Assembly: GCA_021413925.1 (NCBI GenBank)
Contig: JAIOPL010000010.1
Span: forward strand, 62,001-126,000
Direction: 5' to 3'
From: Verrucomicrobiota bacterium
GTDB lineage: Bacteria > Verrucomicrobiota > Verrucomicrobiia > Chthoniobacterales > UBA6821
DNA: 64,000 bases
Of the stretch, positions 1 through 8,168 are shown in pieces. The notes under the pieces were generated by a model. It did no database searches, was not told where the DNA came from, and was given only the letters and a program-made list of their open reading frames with translations. Every line of letters begins with the position of its first letter. The stretch's first letter is position 1. The translations under genes were made by a program, and so were the position numbers.

Positions 1-1072
1 GCTGATCGGAGTCGGGCAGCTCCTCGAAGGGAAGATGCACGTCGATGTCTGCGGTTGCACAGGCCTTCAGAAGATCTCGCTGGCACTCGCGCGACTGACC
101 GCTCTGGAAGGGTTTCACCACACCTCCGGCTATGCTCAGGGAACGGTCCGGCATGACTCGGTCATAGTCGAGGCCGATCACCCGACCGAAGCCGCGGCAG
201 TCGGGACAGGCGCCGAGGGGATTATTGAAGCTGAAGAGACCGGGCGCCGGAGGACGGATATCGAGGTCGCAATGGGCGCAATGCCAGCCCGACGAGTGGG
301 GAAACTGTTCGCCGCTTTCAGGATCAATCAGAGTGACCCGATCCTTGCCGAGTCGCAGGGCGGTTTCGATTGCCTCGGTGAGGCGCCCGCGTTCCTCCTC
401 GGTGATGGCCAGACGATCCTGGATGACCTGCACGACAGCGGGCAGTTGGGTCAGCTGTGTGGGCTCATCCGTCCGATGGATGGTTCCCTCGATCCAGATC
501 CGGAGATATCCCTGCTCCTGGAGGAAGGTGAAAAAGTCGGCCGGTGAGCGGGGAAGGGGTGGCACCTCTGTCTCTTCCTCCGATACTTCCGATCGCGTGG
601 CGACGGGGAAGGTCACAAGCATCCGCCTTCCCGAGAGGGAGGACATAAGCGAAGAGGTGACTGACTCGGGTGACTCCGGTGTGACAGGGCGTCCGCATCC
701 GGGGCAGGAGGCCGTGGCGGCGCGCGCCATCAGCAGCTTCAGGTAGTCGTTGATCTCTGTGATCGTACCGACCGTCGAGCGGGTGGTCTTGACGCTGTTG
801 CTCTGCTCGATGGCAATCGCCGGAGGAATCCCCTCGATGGTGGTCGCACGGGGCTTGTCCATCCGGTCGAGGAACTGCCTCGTGTAGGGGCTGAAAGTCT
901 CGACATAGCGTCTCTGTCCCTCCGCATAGATGGTATCGAAGGCGAGGCTCGATTTGCCCGATCCGCTGGGGCCCGTAACGACAATGAGCGACCCTGTGGG
1001 AAGGTCGAGGTCGATGCCCTTGAGATTATTCTGCGTGACGCCCTGAAGGCGGATCCTTGGAGACTCAGTCAC
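1..1072 (-). CDS. uvrA: UvrA, excinuclease ABC subunit A (N-terminal part, cut by window edge)
   Basis: ATPase that recognises DNA damage with UvrB in nucleotide excision repair. About 357 codons are present and the C-terminal part lies beyond position 1. The Walker A motif GPSGSGKSS is at residues 34-42, followed by the UvrA signature region (YAEGQRRYVETFSPYTRQF) and CxxC pairs of the zinc modules, including CPDCRGFG. The chosen start is GTG at 1072-1070, because a stop codon lies two codons upstream in frame and no ATG precedes the conserved N-terminus. It lies 49 nt downstream of the HU-like gene on the same strand. Identification is firm; only the start is uncertain. Confidence 0.95.
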   Translation of the reverse strand, partial: MTESPRIRLQGVTQNNLKGIDLDLPTGSLIVVTGPSGSGKSSLAFDTIYAEGQRRYVETFSPYTRQFLDRMDKPRATTIEGIPPAIAIEQSNSVKTTRSTVGTITEINDYLKLLMARAATASCPGCGRPVTPESPESVTSSLMSSLSGRRMLVTFPVATRSEVSEEETEVPPLPRSPADFFTFLQEQGYLRIWIEGTIHRTDEPTQLTQLPAVVQVIQDRLAITEEERGRLTEAIETALRLGKDRVTLIDPESGEQFPHSSGWHCAHCDLDIRPPAPGLFSFNNPLGACPDCRGFGRVIGLDYDRVMPDRSLSIAGGVVKPFQSGQSRECQRDLLKACATADIDVHLPFEELPDSDQ

Positions 1073-1121
1073 CGGCTAAGTTTTTTTGGTTGGGGGGGGA
1101 GCGGTCTGGCTTGCTTAGGCT

Positions 1122-1460
1122 CTAGGCCGCAGCGTTCCCGCTGTGAGCCGGCTGACTCTTGAGCTCTTCGGTGCGAAGCAATACCCGCTGGCGCATGATC
1201 TTTCCTGACTTGAACTTCACAGTCGCACGCGAGGGGATGGGCACGTCGACATCGGGTTGGTTCGGATTCCTTCCCACGCGGGAACGGGTGAGGCGCACCT
1301 CGAACACGCCAAAATTCCTCAACTCGACTCCGTCGCCTTTGGCTAGGGCCTCCGTGATATGGTCGAGCGTCTTCTGGATGACGTTGAAGACATCACTCTG
1401 GATCAGGCCCGTTTCGTTACTGATGGCAATGACGAGGTCGCGTTTGGTGAGGTTGGCCAT
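1122..1460 (-). CDS. HU/IHF-family DNA-binding protein
   Basis: Small nucleoid protein of 112 residues that would bend and compact DNA as a dimer. The N-terminal helices (MANLTKRDLVIAISNETG) and the beta-arm with the conserved RxGRNPxQ motif (SRVGRNPNQP, around residues 60-69) are typical of HU/IHF. The C-terminal tail after residue 90 is longer than in E. coli HU and may be disordered. The leader on the coding strand is rich in C and A (acaaccaccataacatc) and has no Shine-Dalgarno sequence. It lies between malQ and uvrA on the same strand. Whether it acts as HU (non-specific) or IHF (site-specific) cannot be told from sequence alone. Confidence 0.93.
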   Translation of the reverse strand: MANLTKRDLVIAISNETGLIQSDVFNVIQKTLDHITEALAKGDGVELRNFGVFEVRLTRSRVGRNPNQPDVDVPIPSRATVKFKSGKIMRQRVLLRTEELKSQPAHSGNAAA

Positions 1461-1591
1461 GATGAGAAGATGTTATGGTGGTTGTTTTCTCTATCGGGGG
1501 CCAGAGAAGAAAAGAAATGTCCTACAGAAAGAACTCTCTGATAGCAAGAAACAAAACTAAAAGAAAACCCTTCCTAAGGAATCTGCAGAAC

Positions 1592-3298
1592 TCAACATCT
1601 GCCATTCTTGAGCACCGCCGAACGCCACCAAGCCAGCAGCTCGTGATGGCAGGCATTCCACTCGGAGATAGGCTCGGCAATACGGGCCGTCCAGTTGGCG
1701 GATCCTACGGCCCCCGGTACGTTGAAGCGCTGGCTTGTCCCGAAGAGGTCCGTGATCATCGGGATCGCGATCCAGGAATTGCAGGCCAAGATTCCTTCCA
1801 TGAGAGCTCGATGAACAATATCGCCGAAGGAAGTCACCGGATCGATCTCCGGATGGGCTGAGAAGAGGAGGAGTTCATTGAGGATTTTGCGGCAACCCGC
1901 CTCTTCTTCCCCGCCATGAGCCAAGCCTGCTTGCCATGCTTCCCACTGAGTAATCATTGGCGCGTGGTCGTGGGTTGCGTAGGTGGCGACCGAGATGCGG
2001 TCGTAAGTTTCCCCACCCTTCATGGTGCCGTCGGGGTTTCGCTCCCACATCGGGATCTTGAAGCCTGGAAGCCCCATCCTGGCCATGACTGGGCGGACAT
2101 ACGGCGCGACTTCCCCGAGATCCTCGGCGATGAGGCGATGATCGCCGAGTTCCTCGTTCAGGATGCCGAGCAGCACCTCGCCGTGGCGTTCGTTGTGGAA
2201 GCGGTTCCCGGGCGTGCTGTCATCGAAGTCGATGAACCCCGGCAGTGGGCCGCCTGTCTTAGCCCGGGCCTCCTCGTCGGAGATTCCGGTGAATTCGGCA
2301 TTGCGCTGCGGCGGCCACGGGAAGCTGTAGATGCGGAAGAACCCGAGTGCATGATCGACGCGCAGCAGATGAAACACCGACCGAAGCAGTCGGAGACGCC
2401 TGCGCCACCAGAGGAAGTTATTCCGGGCCATCACATCCCAGCGGTAGAGAGGGAACCCCCAGTTCTGCCCCCACTGCTCCGTGAAGGGATCGCTCTTGAA
2501 GACATGCTCCGGGGGCGCGCCGCAAGAGCGCGTAGGGTCGAACTCCTCCGGTGAGGCGAAGACATCAGCACCGCCCGCGGCCACGCCGACCGGCACATCG
2601 CCGATCAGGGCAACCCCCATGACCTCCGCGAGATCTGCCACCGCAGACCACTGGGAGAAGGCAGTCCACTGCACGAAGGCAAAAAAGAGCCGTTGCTCCT
2701 CCACGTCAGCACGCTCTTCCTCGGGAAGGGATGCAAGCCAGACTCGGGCCGATTTGGTATTCCGCTGGGTCAAGGGCCAGCTGGAGGTATCTTCCACGTG
2801 GTGATTGATCTCCAGTAGCACGCGGTAGAGCGTATAATCCGGCAGCCATGAGGAATGCTGGTCCAGGAAACGAGCAAAGAGCTTCGAGCGTCCACTGCGC
2901 CCGTCGCCTTTGCGGAAGCGCTTCCAGGCGGCTTCGAGAAGTTCCCGCTTGAGCGCTTTGACCCTTGTGTAATTCACCGGTCCGGTGCGAAGCGCTGCTA
3001 GGTCATGGCGTTCCGTGATCTGCCGATAGTCGCCGGGAGTCAGTTCCGGGAGCCTCGAGGGATGGGTGGTGATCGTGGAGGGCTCCAGCGCGAAGGCGCT
3101 CAGGACATTGTAGGGGCTGTGGTCGCCGCCTGTTTCATTGACCGGCAGGATCTGTACGGCGCGGAAATTGTTCCCCGCGGCCCATTCGATCACTTCGCTG
3201 AGAGCCTCCGTATCGCCGACACCCAGATCGTGCCTGCCACGCAAGGCGAAGAGGGGAACCAGAAGTCCCGCGATTTTTTTCTCAGGATCAAGCGTCAT
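1592..3298 (-). CDS. malQ: 4-alpha-glucanotransferase (GH77, amylomaltase)
   Basis: Cytoplasmic enzyme of 568 residues that moves alpha-1,4-glucan segments between maltodextrins or glycogen-derived chains. GH77 catalytic motifs are visible: the nucleophile Asp in RVDHALGF (D315), the acid/base Glu in AEDLG (E392) and the third Asp in THDHAP (D444). The N-terminal GVGDTEAL and LPVNETGGDHSPYN segments are also family-like. The length fits the shorter bacterial amylomaltases. It is transcribed divergently from the metal-dependent hydrolase at 3413. A weak hairpin with a T-rich tail (near 1571-1581 on the minus strand) follows it, but I do not call it a terminator. Confidence 0.93.
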   Translation of the reverse strand: MTLDPEKKIAGLLVPLFALRGRHDLGVGDTEALSEVIEWAAGNNFRAVQILPVNETGGDHSPYNVLSAFALEPSTITTHPSRLPELTPGDYRQITERHDLAALRTGPVNYTRVKALKRELLEAAWKRFRKGDGRSGRSKLFARFLDQHSSWLPDYTLYRVLLEINHHVEDTSSWPLTQRNTKSARVWLASLPEEERADVEEQRLFFAFVQWTAFSQWSAVADLAEVMGVALIGDVPVGVAAGGADVFASPEEFDPTRSCGAPPEHVFKSDPFTEQWGQNWGFPLYRWDVMARNNFLWWRRRLRLLRSVFHLLRVDHALGFFRIYSFPWPPQRNAEFTGISDEEARAKTGGPLPGFIDFDDSTPGNRFHNERHGEVLLGILNEELGDHRLIAEDLGEVAPYVRPVMARMGLPGFKIPMWERNPDGTMKGGETYDRISVATYATHDHAPMITQWEAWQAGLAHGGEEEAGCRKILNELLLFSAHPEIDPVTSFGDIVHRALMEGILACNSWIAIPMITDLFGTSQRFNVPGAVGSANWTARIAEPISEWNACHHELLAWWRSAVLKNGRC

Positions 3299-3412
3299 AG
3301 GGATTCAGCGTTTCCTTAGCCTGAAGGCGGCAGGGTGGGCTTGCAAGATTTCAGAAGTCTTTTGAAGCATTCTCGCTTGGCGCTGAACGAAGAACCCAGG
3401 ATGATGACATCC

Positions 3413-4093
3413 ATGAAGGTCACCTACTACGGCCACTCCTGCTTTTCCGTCGAGGTCTCCGGCAAGACTCTCCTCTTCGATCCCTTCATCACACCCAACC
3501 CCCTGGCTTCTTCCATCAACTATGCCAATCTGCACCCCGATTACATTCTGATCTCGCACGGACATTTCGACCATGTCGCCGATGTGGAGGCGATCGCGCG
3601 TCTGAGCGGCGCGACGCTTATCGGCAACTATGAGGTTATTCAATGGTTCGGCGGCAAGGGAATCGAGAAGATCCATCCCATGAACTCCGGCGGTTCCTGG
3701 ACCTTCGACTTCGGCCGAGTCACCTTCACCCCGGCAATTCACTCCAGTAGCATGCCGGACGGTACCTACGGTGGACAACCCGGAGGCTTCCGGGTGGAGA
3801 CACCTGAGGGGGCATTTTATTACAGCGGCGATACCGCGCTCAACCGGGATATGGAGCTGATTGGGCAGGCGGGCCTTTTGAAATTCGCAGTTCTCTGCGT
3901 TGGAGATAACTTCACCATGGGTGTGAAGGAAGCCGTGATGGCCGCGGAATGGCTCGGGTGCACGGAAATCCTAGGGGTGCATTACGATACATTTCCCCTG
4001 ATTGCCATCGACCATGGGGCGGCTAAGAAGGCCTTTGAGAAGGAGGGAAAGAATCTCCATCTCATGGAAATCGGTTCGGAGAGGGAGTTCTAG
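3413..4093 (+). CDS. Metal-dependent hydrolase, UPF0173 / metallo-beta-lactamase fold
   Basis: Protein of 226 residues from the chosen start. It begins MKVTYYGHSCF, the usual N-terminus of UPF0173 proteins, which is why the ATG at 3413 is preferred over ATGs at 3401, 3404 and further upstream; an AGGA lies about 11 nt before it. The metallo-beta-lactamase motif HGHFDHVAD (around residues 57-65), the Asp of YSGDTAL and the late His of GVHYDTFPLI should form a two-metal site. The substrate of this family is not established. Nothing in the neighbourhood (malQ divergent, rho downstream) points to a pathway. Confidence 0.9.
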   Translation: MKVTYYGHSCFSVEVSGKTLLFDPFITPNPLASSINYANLHPDYILISHGHFDHVADVEAIARLSGATLIGNYEVIQWFGGKGIEKIHPMNSGGSWTFDFGRVTFTPAIHSSSMPDGTYGGQPGGFRVETPEGAFYYSGDTALNRDMELIGQAGLLKFAVLCVGDNFTMGVKEAVMAAEWLGCTEILGVHYDTFPLIAIDHGAAKKAFEKEGKNLHLMEIGSEREF

Positions 4094-4542
4094 AGGGATT
4101 GCCGAGAAAGGCGTTGACATGCCGGACCGGTATGATTTCATTTACTCAAGTTTCGGTCTTTTCGGATCTCTCCCCATACGGTTGCCGGTGAGTTGAAGTA
4201 ACCTCGGCAGGTTGGTTTTGGAGATCCGTACCAACCCAATTGCAGATCAGCAGATCATTCATTCCAACAAGGAAGTGGTCATCGGTACGACGGAAAGCCG
4301 CTGTTGATAAATCAGCGATCCAGATCGTCACCGGGTCACCTGATCCCATGCCGGAGTGATTTCAAGTTTTTCCCCTCACCTCATCATCTAGAGCCTAAAT
4401 CGCTAGAGTCTCCCCTTTCTCTCCCAACAGTCTGACAGCCCCAAGTCTTCCCCCCCTTCAAAAAATCACCTCTGACCTAACAGTCTAAAAGCCTTCAGTC
4501 TTCCCCCCATCACCCATCCCCAATTTCCTATCCCCTATTTTC
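4094..4542. other. Intergenic region before rho, no gene seen
   Basis: This stretch of about 450 bases has no convincing reading frame. A TTGACA at 4114-4119 is followed by TATGAT at 4131-4136, but the 11-nt gap is too short for a standard sigma-70 promoter. From about 4430 on the sequence becomes a pyrimidine-rich low-complexity run with units such as cctaacagtct and cttccccccat. That style recurs in the accessory region at 44-63 kb. A long untranslated leader for rho mRNA is possible, since rho leaders often carry autoregulation sites, but I see no defined structure. Confidence 0.5.
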
Positions 4543-6072
4543 ATGAGCGACGATCAACAGCCCCAGCCCCAGCCCCAATCACAGCCCGAGCCCTCTTCAC
4601 GTTCCCACGAACAGGCTCCCTCTCAGCAATCCAACTCCGATTCGTCTGCAGGCCAAGCCGGTAGCTCCGAGGGAGGTCAGCAGGCAAGCCCTCAAGGAGG
4701 TGGAGGTGGAGGAGGAGGCCGCAGGTTTGATAACAACCGCCGTGGTGGCGGCGGTGGCGGTGGTGGAGGAGGACGCAATCAGCGTGGACGCCGACCCTTC
4801 CGCAACAATCGCCAGGACAACCGTGGCGACCGCGCTCCAAATGATCAGGGAGGACAAGGTGGTCAGGGTGGGCAGGGTTTTCAGGGAGAACATGGCCCGG
4901 GCCCCGATGAATTTGCCGAGCCTGTGCCCGGATCTGCAGGAGCCGCGCCTCATGACGGACCTCCACCCGAGCCTACTTACGCCGAGGGGATCGTCGAAGT
5001 CTCCGGCAAGGGATTTGGTTTCCTCCGCGAGGCGAAGCGCGCCTACTCCGCCACTCAGAACGACATCTTCATCACCCCTGAGGTGATCCGTCAGTACAAT
5101 CTGCGTGACGGAGTCCTCATCAAGGGTGAGACCCGACGTGGTCCCCGAGGGATCCAGCTCTTCCGCGCCACCGAGATCGAGGGTGATGATCCGGCAAAAT
5201 TCATCAACATTCCTCTCTTCGAGGAACTCACCACGATCAGCCCGAACAAACGCATCAGGCTCGAGACCACGCCGGAGCGCTTCACCACCCGCGTGATCGA
5301 CCTGATGACCCCCGTGGGCAAGGGCCAACGCGGACTCATTGTGGCTCCTCCTCGCACCGGCAAGACAACCCTTCTGCAGCATATCGCCGATGCCGTGGTG
5401 AAGAACCACCCCGAGATGAAGCTCCTCATCCTCCTGGTCGACGAGCGTCCCGAGGAGGTTACCGAAATCCGCCGCACCATTCCCCAGGCCGAGCTCTATG
5501 CGAGCTCCAACGACAGCGATATCCGCAGCCACACCCGCATCGCCCAGATCGCTATCGACCGCGCCAAACGTCTTGTCGAGCAGGGCAAGGATGTTTTTGT
5601 CCTGATGGACTCACTCACACGTATCGGACGTGCATTCAACAACGCGCAGGGGGGCGGGGGTCGCACCATGAGTGGAGGTATGGATGCCCGTGCCATGGAG
5701 ATCCCCCGCAAGCTCTTCGCGGCCGCGCGCAATACCGAGGAGGCCGGATCACTCACCATCATGGCTACTGCCCTAATCGACACCAACAGCCGCATGGATG
5801 ACCTGATCTTTCAGGAATTCAAGGGCACCGGCAACATGGAGCTCGTCCTCGATCGCAAGATCAGCGACCAGCGCATCTATCCGGCCGTCGACATCTTCCT
5901 CTCCGGCACCCGGCGCGAGGAACTCCTCCTTACCCCTGACGAGATGCATAAAATCAATATCATCCGCCGTGGACTCGCTGGTCACAAGCCGATTGAGGCG
6001 ATCGAGCGGCTATTATTCTTCATCCGTCGTTATCCGACGAATGCGGAACTGCTCAAAAACATCCCTGGTTAA
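4543..6072 (+). CDS. rho: Transcription termination factor Rho with disordered N-terminal extension
   Basis: Hexameric RNA helicase of 509 residues that ends transcription. Residues 1-145 are a low-complexity stretch: first Gln/Pro/Ser, then Gly runs with Arg/Asn, then repeated GGQ. The usual Rho_N helical domain is not recognisable. The cold-shock-like RNA-binding domain starts near residue 148 (EGIVEVSGKGFGFLR). The Walker A motif is APPRTGKTT (268-276), followed by LLVDERPEEVTEI and the Q- and R-loop region (DSLTRIGRAFN). The core is complete and should be active. No Shine-Dalgarno sequence precedes the ATG (ccctattttcATG). The N-terminal extension resembles the disordered inserts found in Rho of some other phyla. 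Confidence 0.96.
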   Translation: MSDDQQPQPQPQSQPEPSSRSHEQAPSQQSNSDSSAGQAGSSEGGQQASPQGGGGGGGGRRFDNNRRGGGGGGGGGGRNQRGRRPFRNNRQDNRGDRAPNDQGGQGGQGGQGFQGEHGPGPDEFAEPVPGSAGAAPHDGPPPEPTYAEGIVEVSGKGFGFLREAKRAYSATQNDIFITPEVIRQYNLRDGVLIKGETRRGPRGIQLFRATEIEGDDPAKFINIPLFEELTTISPNKRIRLETTPERFTTRVIDLMTPVGKGQRGLIVAPPRTGKTTLLQHIADAVVKNHPEMKLLILLVDERPEEVTEIRRTIPQAELYASSNDSDIRSHTRIAQIAIDRAKRLVEQGKDVFVLMDSLTRIGRAFNNAQGGGGRTMSGGMDARAMEIPRKLFAAARNTEEAGSLTIMATALIDTNSRMDDLIFQEFKGTGNMELVLDRKISDQRIYPAVDIFLSGTRREELLLTPDEMHKINIIRRGLAGHKPIEAIERLLFFIRRYPTNAELLKNIPG

Positions 6073-6143
6073 TTTTTAAGGCTTGGAAGGATAGAGCAAG
6101 GAGAGGGCCTTCAACGGCATCCGAAATTCCTGCGAGTCGAACA

Positions 6144-6171
6144 CAAAAAAACGGCCGGATTGCTCCGGCCG
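6144..6171 (-). terminator. Rho-independent terminator for the 6199-6567 gene
   Basis: A perfect 8-bp stem, CGGCCGGA / TCCGGCCG (6152-6159 with 6164-6171), has a 4-nt loop. Read on the minus strand it is followed by a run of T (plus-strand caaaaaaa at 6144-6151), so it terminates the minus-strand gene that stops at 6199. It may also stop plus-strand rho transcripts, though that side lacks a T run. Confidence 0.85.
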
Positions 6172-6198
6172 CTTTCGAGAGTGATGAATGAAAAGTGA

Positions 6199-6567
6199 TT
6201 AGTTCTTCTTAGGCTTGATGGGGGTCGAAGCAGGAGCCGCATTGGTTCCTCGAGCCGACTGTTGGGCCTGAATCTGCTGGGCCAGGTTCTGGACGGCCTG
6301 CTGGAGATCGGTGAGGGGTACCCATCCGATCAGGTTACCCTGCTGTCCGGTGGACTTATCGGCAAAGGAAGCCGCATTTAGAAGGCGAGCCTCACCGGTC
6401 TTCGTATTCCACTGAACCACAGAGTCCACCTGCTTATCAGCGATGGTGACCTTCGTCGCGATGCACTGGAAGGTGCCTCCATTATTGGTAGCCGTGTCAG
6501 CCTTGGCTGCGGAGAGTGAGAGAGTGAGCACCGAAGCGGCAATGAGGGAAGTAGTGAGGAATTTCAT
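6199..6567 (-). CDS. Small secreted protein of unknown function
   Basis: Predicted exported protein of 122 residues. It has a clear signal peptide (MKFLTTSLIAASVLTLSLSA, likely cut after AKA near residue 23). The mature part has one cysteine, a GWVPLTDL segment, and then a Gln/Ala-rich helix (about residues 85-110) that could form a coiled coil. The tail is Pro/Lys-rich. No family was recognised. It stands alone, convergent with rho, and has its own strong terminator, which suggests independent and possibly high expression. The leader lacks a Shine-Dalgarno sequence. Confidence 0.8.
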   Translation of the reverse strand: MKFLTTSLIAASVLTLSLSAAKADTATNNGGTFQCIATKVTIADKQVDSVVQWNTKTGEARLLNAASFADKSTGQQGNLIGWVPLTDLQQAVQNLAQQIQAQQSARGTNAAPASTPIKPKKN

Positions 6568-6647
6568 GAATGAGTGAAAATATTGAGATTCATTATGGAA
6601 TCAAGCCTCTAGGGTTCCTGCCAGTCTATCTCGCCTCTACGAGCCGA

Positions 6648-6965
6648 TTACAAATCGAGCCATTCCTTCAGTTTGCCGTCGAGGGTTGCCACATCCTCGG
6701 CGCTCAGTCTTCCCACGATTTTACGTACGAGTTGGGATTCCACGGTCGCCAGTTGACCCTTCACCACGCTGGGAACATTCAGGCCGCAGGACTGCCATCC
6801 GCTGAGGGGAAAGTCCCCATGTTTCAGGCGCGACGTGATCGGGACTAGGAAAAGATCACCGCCCGTGGAGCCATGGCCGATAACGATTGCCGGGCGTACC
6901 TTGGTGCTGCTCAGATCCGAGAACGGAATCGGCAGCAGCACCACATCATTGCGAGAGCAGTTCAT
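6648..6965 (-). CDS. MazF/PemK-type toxin
   Basis: Toxin of 105 residues, probably an mRNA endoribonuclease. It shows the family pattern: early GD/ND...VLLPIPFSDLSSTKVRPAIVI, then LVPITSRLKHGDFPL, and a late GQLATVESQLVRK containing the conserved Thr and Ser. The start codon lies inside the end of the antitoxin gene (20-nt overlap), so the two are translated together. The pair is on the minus strand, upstream of the small secreted protein. All main motifs are present, so it is probably intact. Confidence 0.9.
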   Translation of the reverse strand: MNCSRNDVVLLPIPFSDLSSTKVRPAIVIGHGSTGGDLFLVPITSRLKHGDFPLSGWQSCGLNVPSVVKGQLATVESQLVRKIVGRLSAEDVATLDGKLKEWLDL

Positions 6966-7185
6966 TGTAGACGTCGTCTTCAGAGTTATCCCACACCTTC
7001 ATTAGTTCCTGCTTTGAGGATTCGATCCACGCACGGTTCTCCTGAGCGGGTGAGGGGATGATCCCAACAAACTGCTCCAGGCAGTAGAGCAATTCCTGAT
7101 TCAGGGAGCGGCGGTTCCGGGCAGCGCGCTGCTTGAGGGCTACACGCAGCTCCTGAGGCACATCCTTCAGAGTGATTGTTGACAC
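6946..7185 (-). CDS. Ribbon-helix-helix antitoxin for the adjacent MazF-type toxin
   Basis: Protein of 79 residues. The first half (STITLKDVPQELRVALKQRA, then ARNRRSLNQELLYCLEQF) is a FitA/Arc-like ribbon-helix-helix DNA-binding domain. The acidic C-terminal part (WDNSEDDVYNELLSQ) is the usual place for toxin binding. It overlaps the toxin start by 20 nt and would repress its own promoter through DNA binding. The predicted order, antitoxin first and toxin second, is standard for Type II systems. Confidence 0.88.
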   Translation of the reverse strand: MSTITLKDVPQELRVALKQRAARNRRSLNQELLYCLEQFVGIIPSPAQENRAWIESSKQELMKVWDNSEDDVYNELLSQ

Positions 7186-7300
7186 ATTGGAATCTTAAAG
7201 GATCCATAATGAATGTCAAATGGATGTCTTTAGGAAATTATGGCCCCCAACGCGAGTCTTGCTGTCTTCATTCTTCGGGTGCAGCGGCGAGCGTCCAGAG

Positions 7301-7410
7301 TTAGGAGCTATTGGTGGCGAAGTTCACAGTGCCGTTGATGACGAGGCTGTTCGTTCCGCTCGGAGCGATCGAGCCGTTGTTCATCACGTTTCCGTTAATG
7401 GTGCCGTTTC
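7301..7410 (-). pseudogene. Fragment of an autotransporter-repeat surface protein
   Basis: Read on the minus strand, this segment encodes GNGTINGNVMNNGSIAPSG followed by NSLVINGTVNFATNSS and a stop at 7301-7303. This is the pattern of beta-helical autotransporter-associated strand repeats (GxxxGxVxNNGxIxPG). There is no start codon, and both sides are unrelated sequence; the C-rich run at 7411-7417 breaks the frame upstream. It is best read as the 3' remnant of a large surface protein gene. The surrounding bases 7186-7543 hold no other gene. Confidence 0.5.
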
Positions 7411-7543
7411 CCCCCCGAGACTATTGGAGGCACCTGAGTAGAGGGGGCTCCTGGGATTAGGGGCTTTTAAGATGGGAGGCGGTCATAAACCCCACTTAAT
7501 TTTCCTCTTTTTATCTTTTTTACGTTGACCGCTTTCTCTTTTG

Positions 7544-7583
7544 GTGGGAAAAAGTGGGGCGTAGTGGCGAAAAGTGGTCTATT
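7544..7583 (+). promoter_or_regulatory. Putative MraZ operator: four GTGG repeats at 10-nt spacing
   Basis: GTGG occurs at 7544, 7554, 7564 and 7574, an exact 10-nt period, with AAA before three of the four copies. MraZ proteins of other bacteria bind arrays of short G-rich direct repeats at this spacing just upstream of mraZ, which fits autoregulation of the dcw cluster. A TTGACC at 7525-7530 would be a possible -35 box, placing the repeats over the -10 and start region. The -10 box itself is not clear. Confidence 0.75.
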
Positions 7584-7600
7584 TTCCCATTGCATCCCAA

Positions 7601-8053
7601 ATGTCCAAAACAACCCCCATCGCGATCAGCTACGCCGGGACTTTCGAGAGGTCCATGGATGCGAAGAATCGTGTCACGATCCCAGCAGCTTGGTTGAGCG
7701 GGGGCCCGGATGAGTTCCATGCGATCCCTGGACCATCGGGCGATTGTCTCATCGTGATGCCTCCGGCGGAGTTCGATTCGATCGAATCGCGCATTGAGCA
7801 GAGCGGTGCTCCCGCGCCCGAACGGCGCAAGGCAATTCGCCAATTTTATGGACAGGCGCGCTCAGTTTCTGCGGACAGCAACGGCAGGATCCTTCTTCCC
7901 GATGAGCAGTGTGATTCCGTCAAGCTCAAGGGAGACGTCGTGCTGGTAGGCGGCCGCAGCCGTTTTGAAATATGGAACGCCACGCGTTGGTCCGAAGTCA
8001 GCGCTGCGGAATCCGCTTCTTACCGGCAGGTGGCCGAGTTGATCGGTCTCTGA
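7601..8053 (+). CDS. mraZ: MraZ, transcriptional regulator of the dcw cluster
   Basis: Protein of 150 residues with two AbrB-like halves. The first has YAGTFERSMDAKNRVTIPA and the second has SVSADSNGRILLP, which are the two DxxGRxxxP-type signature loops; the first carries DAKNRVTIP. MraZ forms a ring and binds repeat DNA at its own promoter. The ATG at 7601 is preferred to the upstream in-frame start at 7574, because 7574 falls inside the operator repeats. It is the first gene of the dcw cluster, and no Shine-Dalgarno sequence is visible. Confidence 0.93.
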   Translation: MSKTTPIAISYAGTFERSMDAKNRVTIPAAWLSGGPDEFHAIPGPSGDCLIVMPPAEFDSIESRIEQSGAPAPERRKAIRQFYGQARSVSADSNGRILLPDEQCDSVKLKGDVVLVGGRSRFEIWNATRWSEVSAAESASYRQVAELIGL

Positions 8054-8168
8054 GCCGCATGAACCGATGACCCGCCTCCAATACAAACTTAGACGCAACA
8101 GATTCCTCAGGGCCCATCACGACCTCGCGACGACAACCTTCTCTCCTTCCACACCGTCCACCTATTTC

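Noticed and set aside
1-746. Plus-strand frames of 170 and 173 codons at the window start
   Set aside because: They are antisense to uvrA, which is clearly coded on the minus strand with its ATP loop and zinc motifs.
4114-4136. TTGACA and TATGAT as a promoter upstream of rho
   Set aside because: The boxes are only 11 nt apart, far from the 16-18 nt needed.
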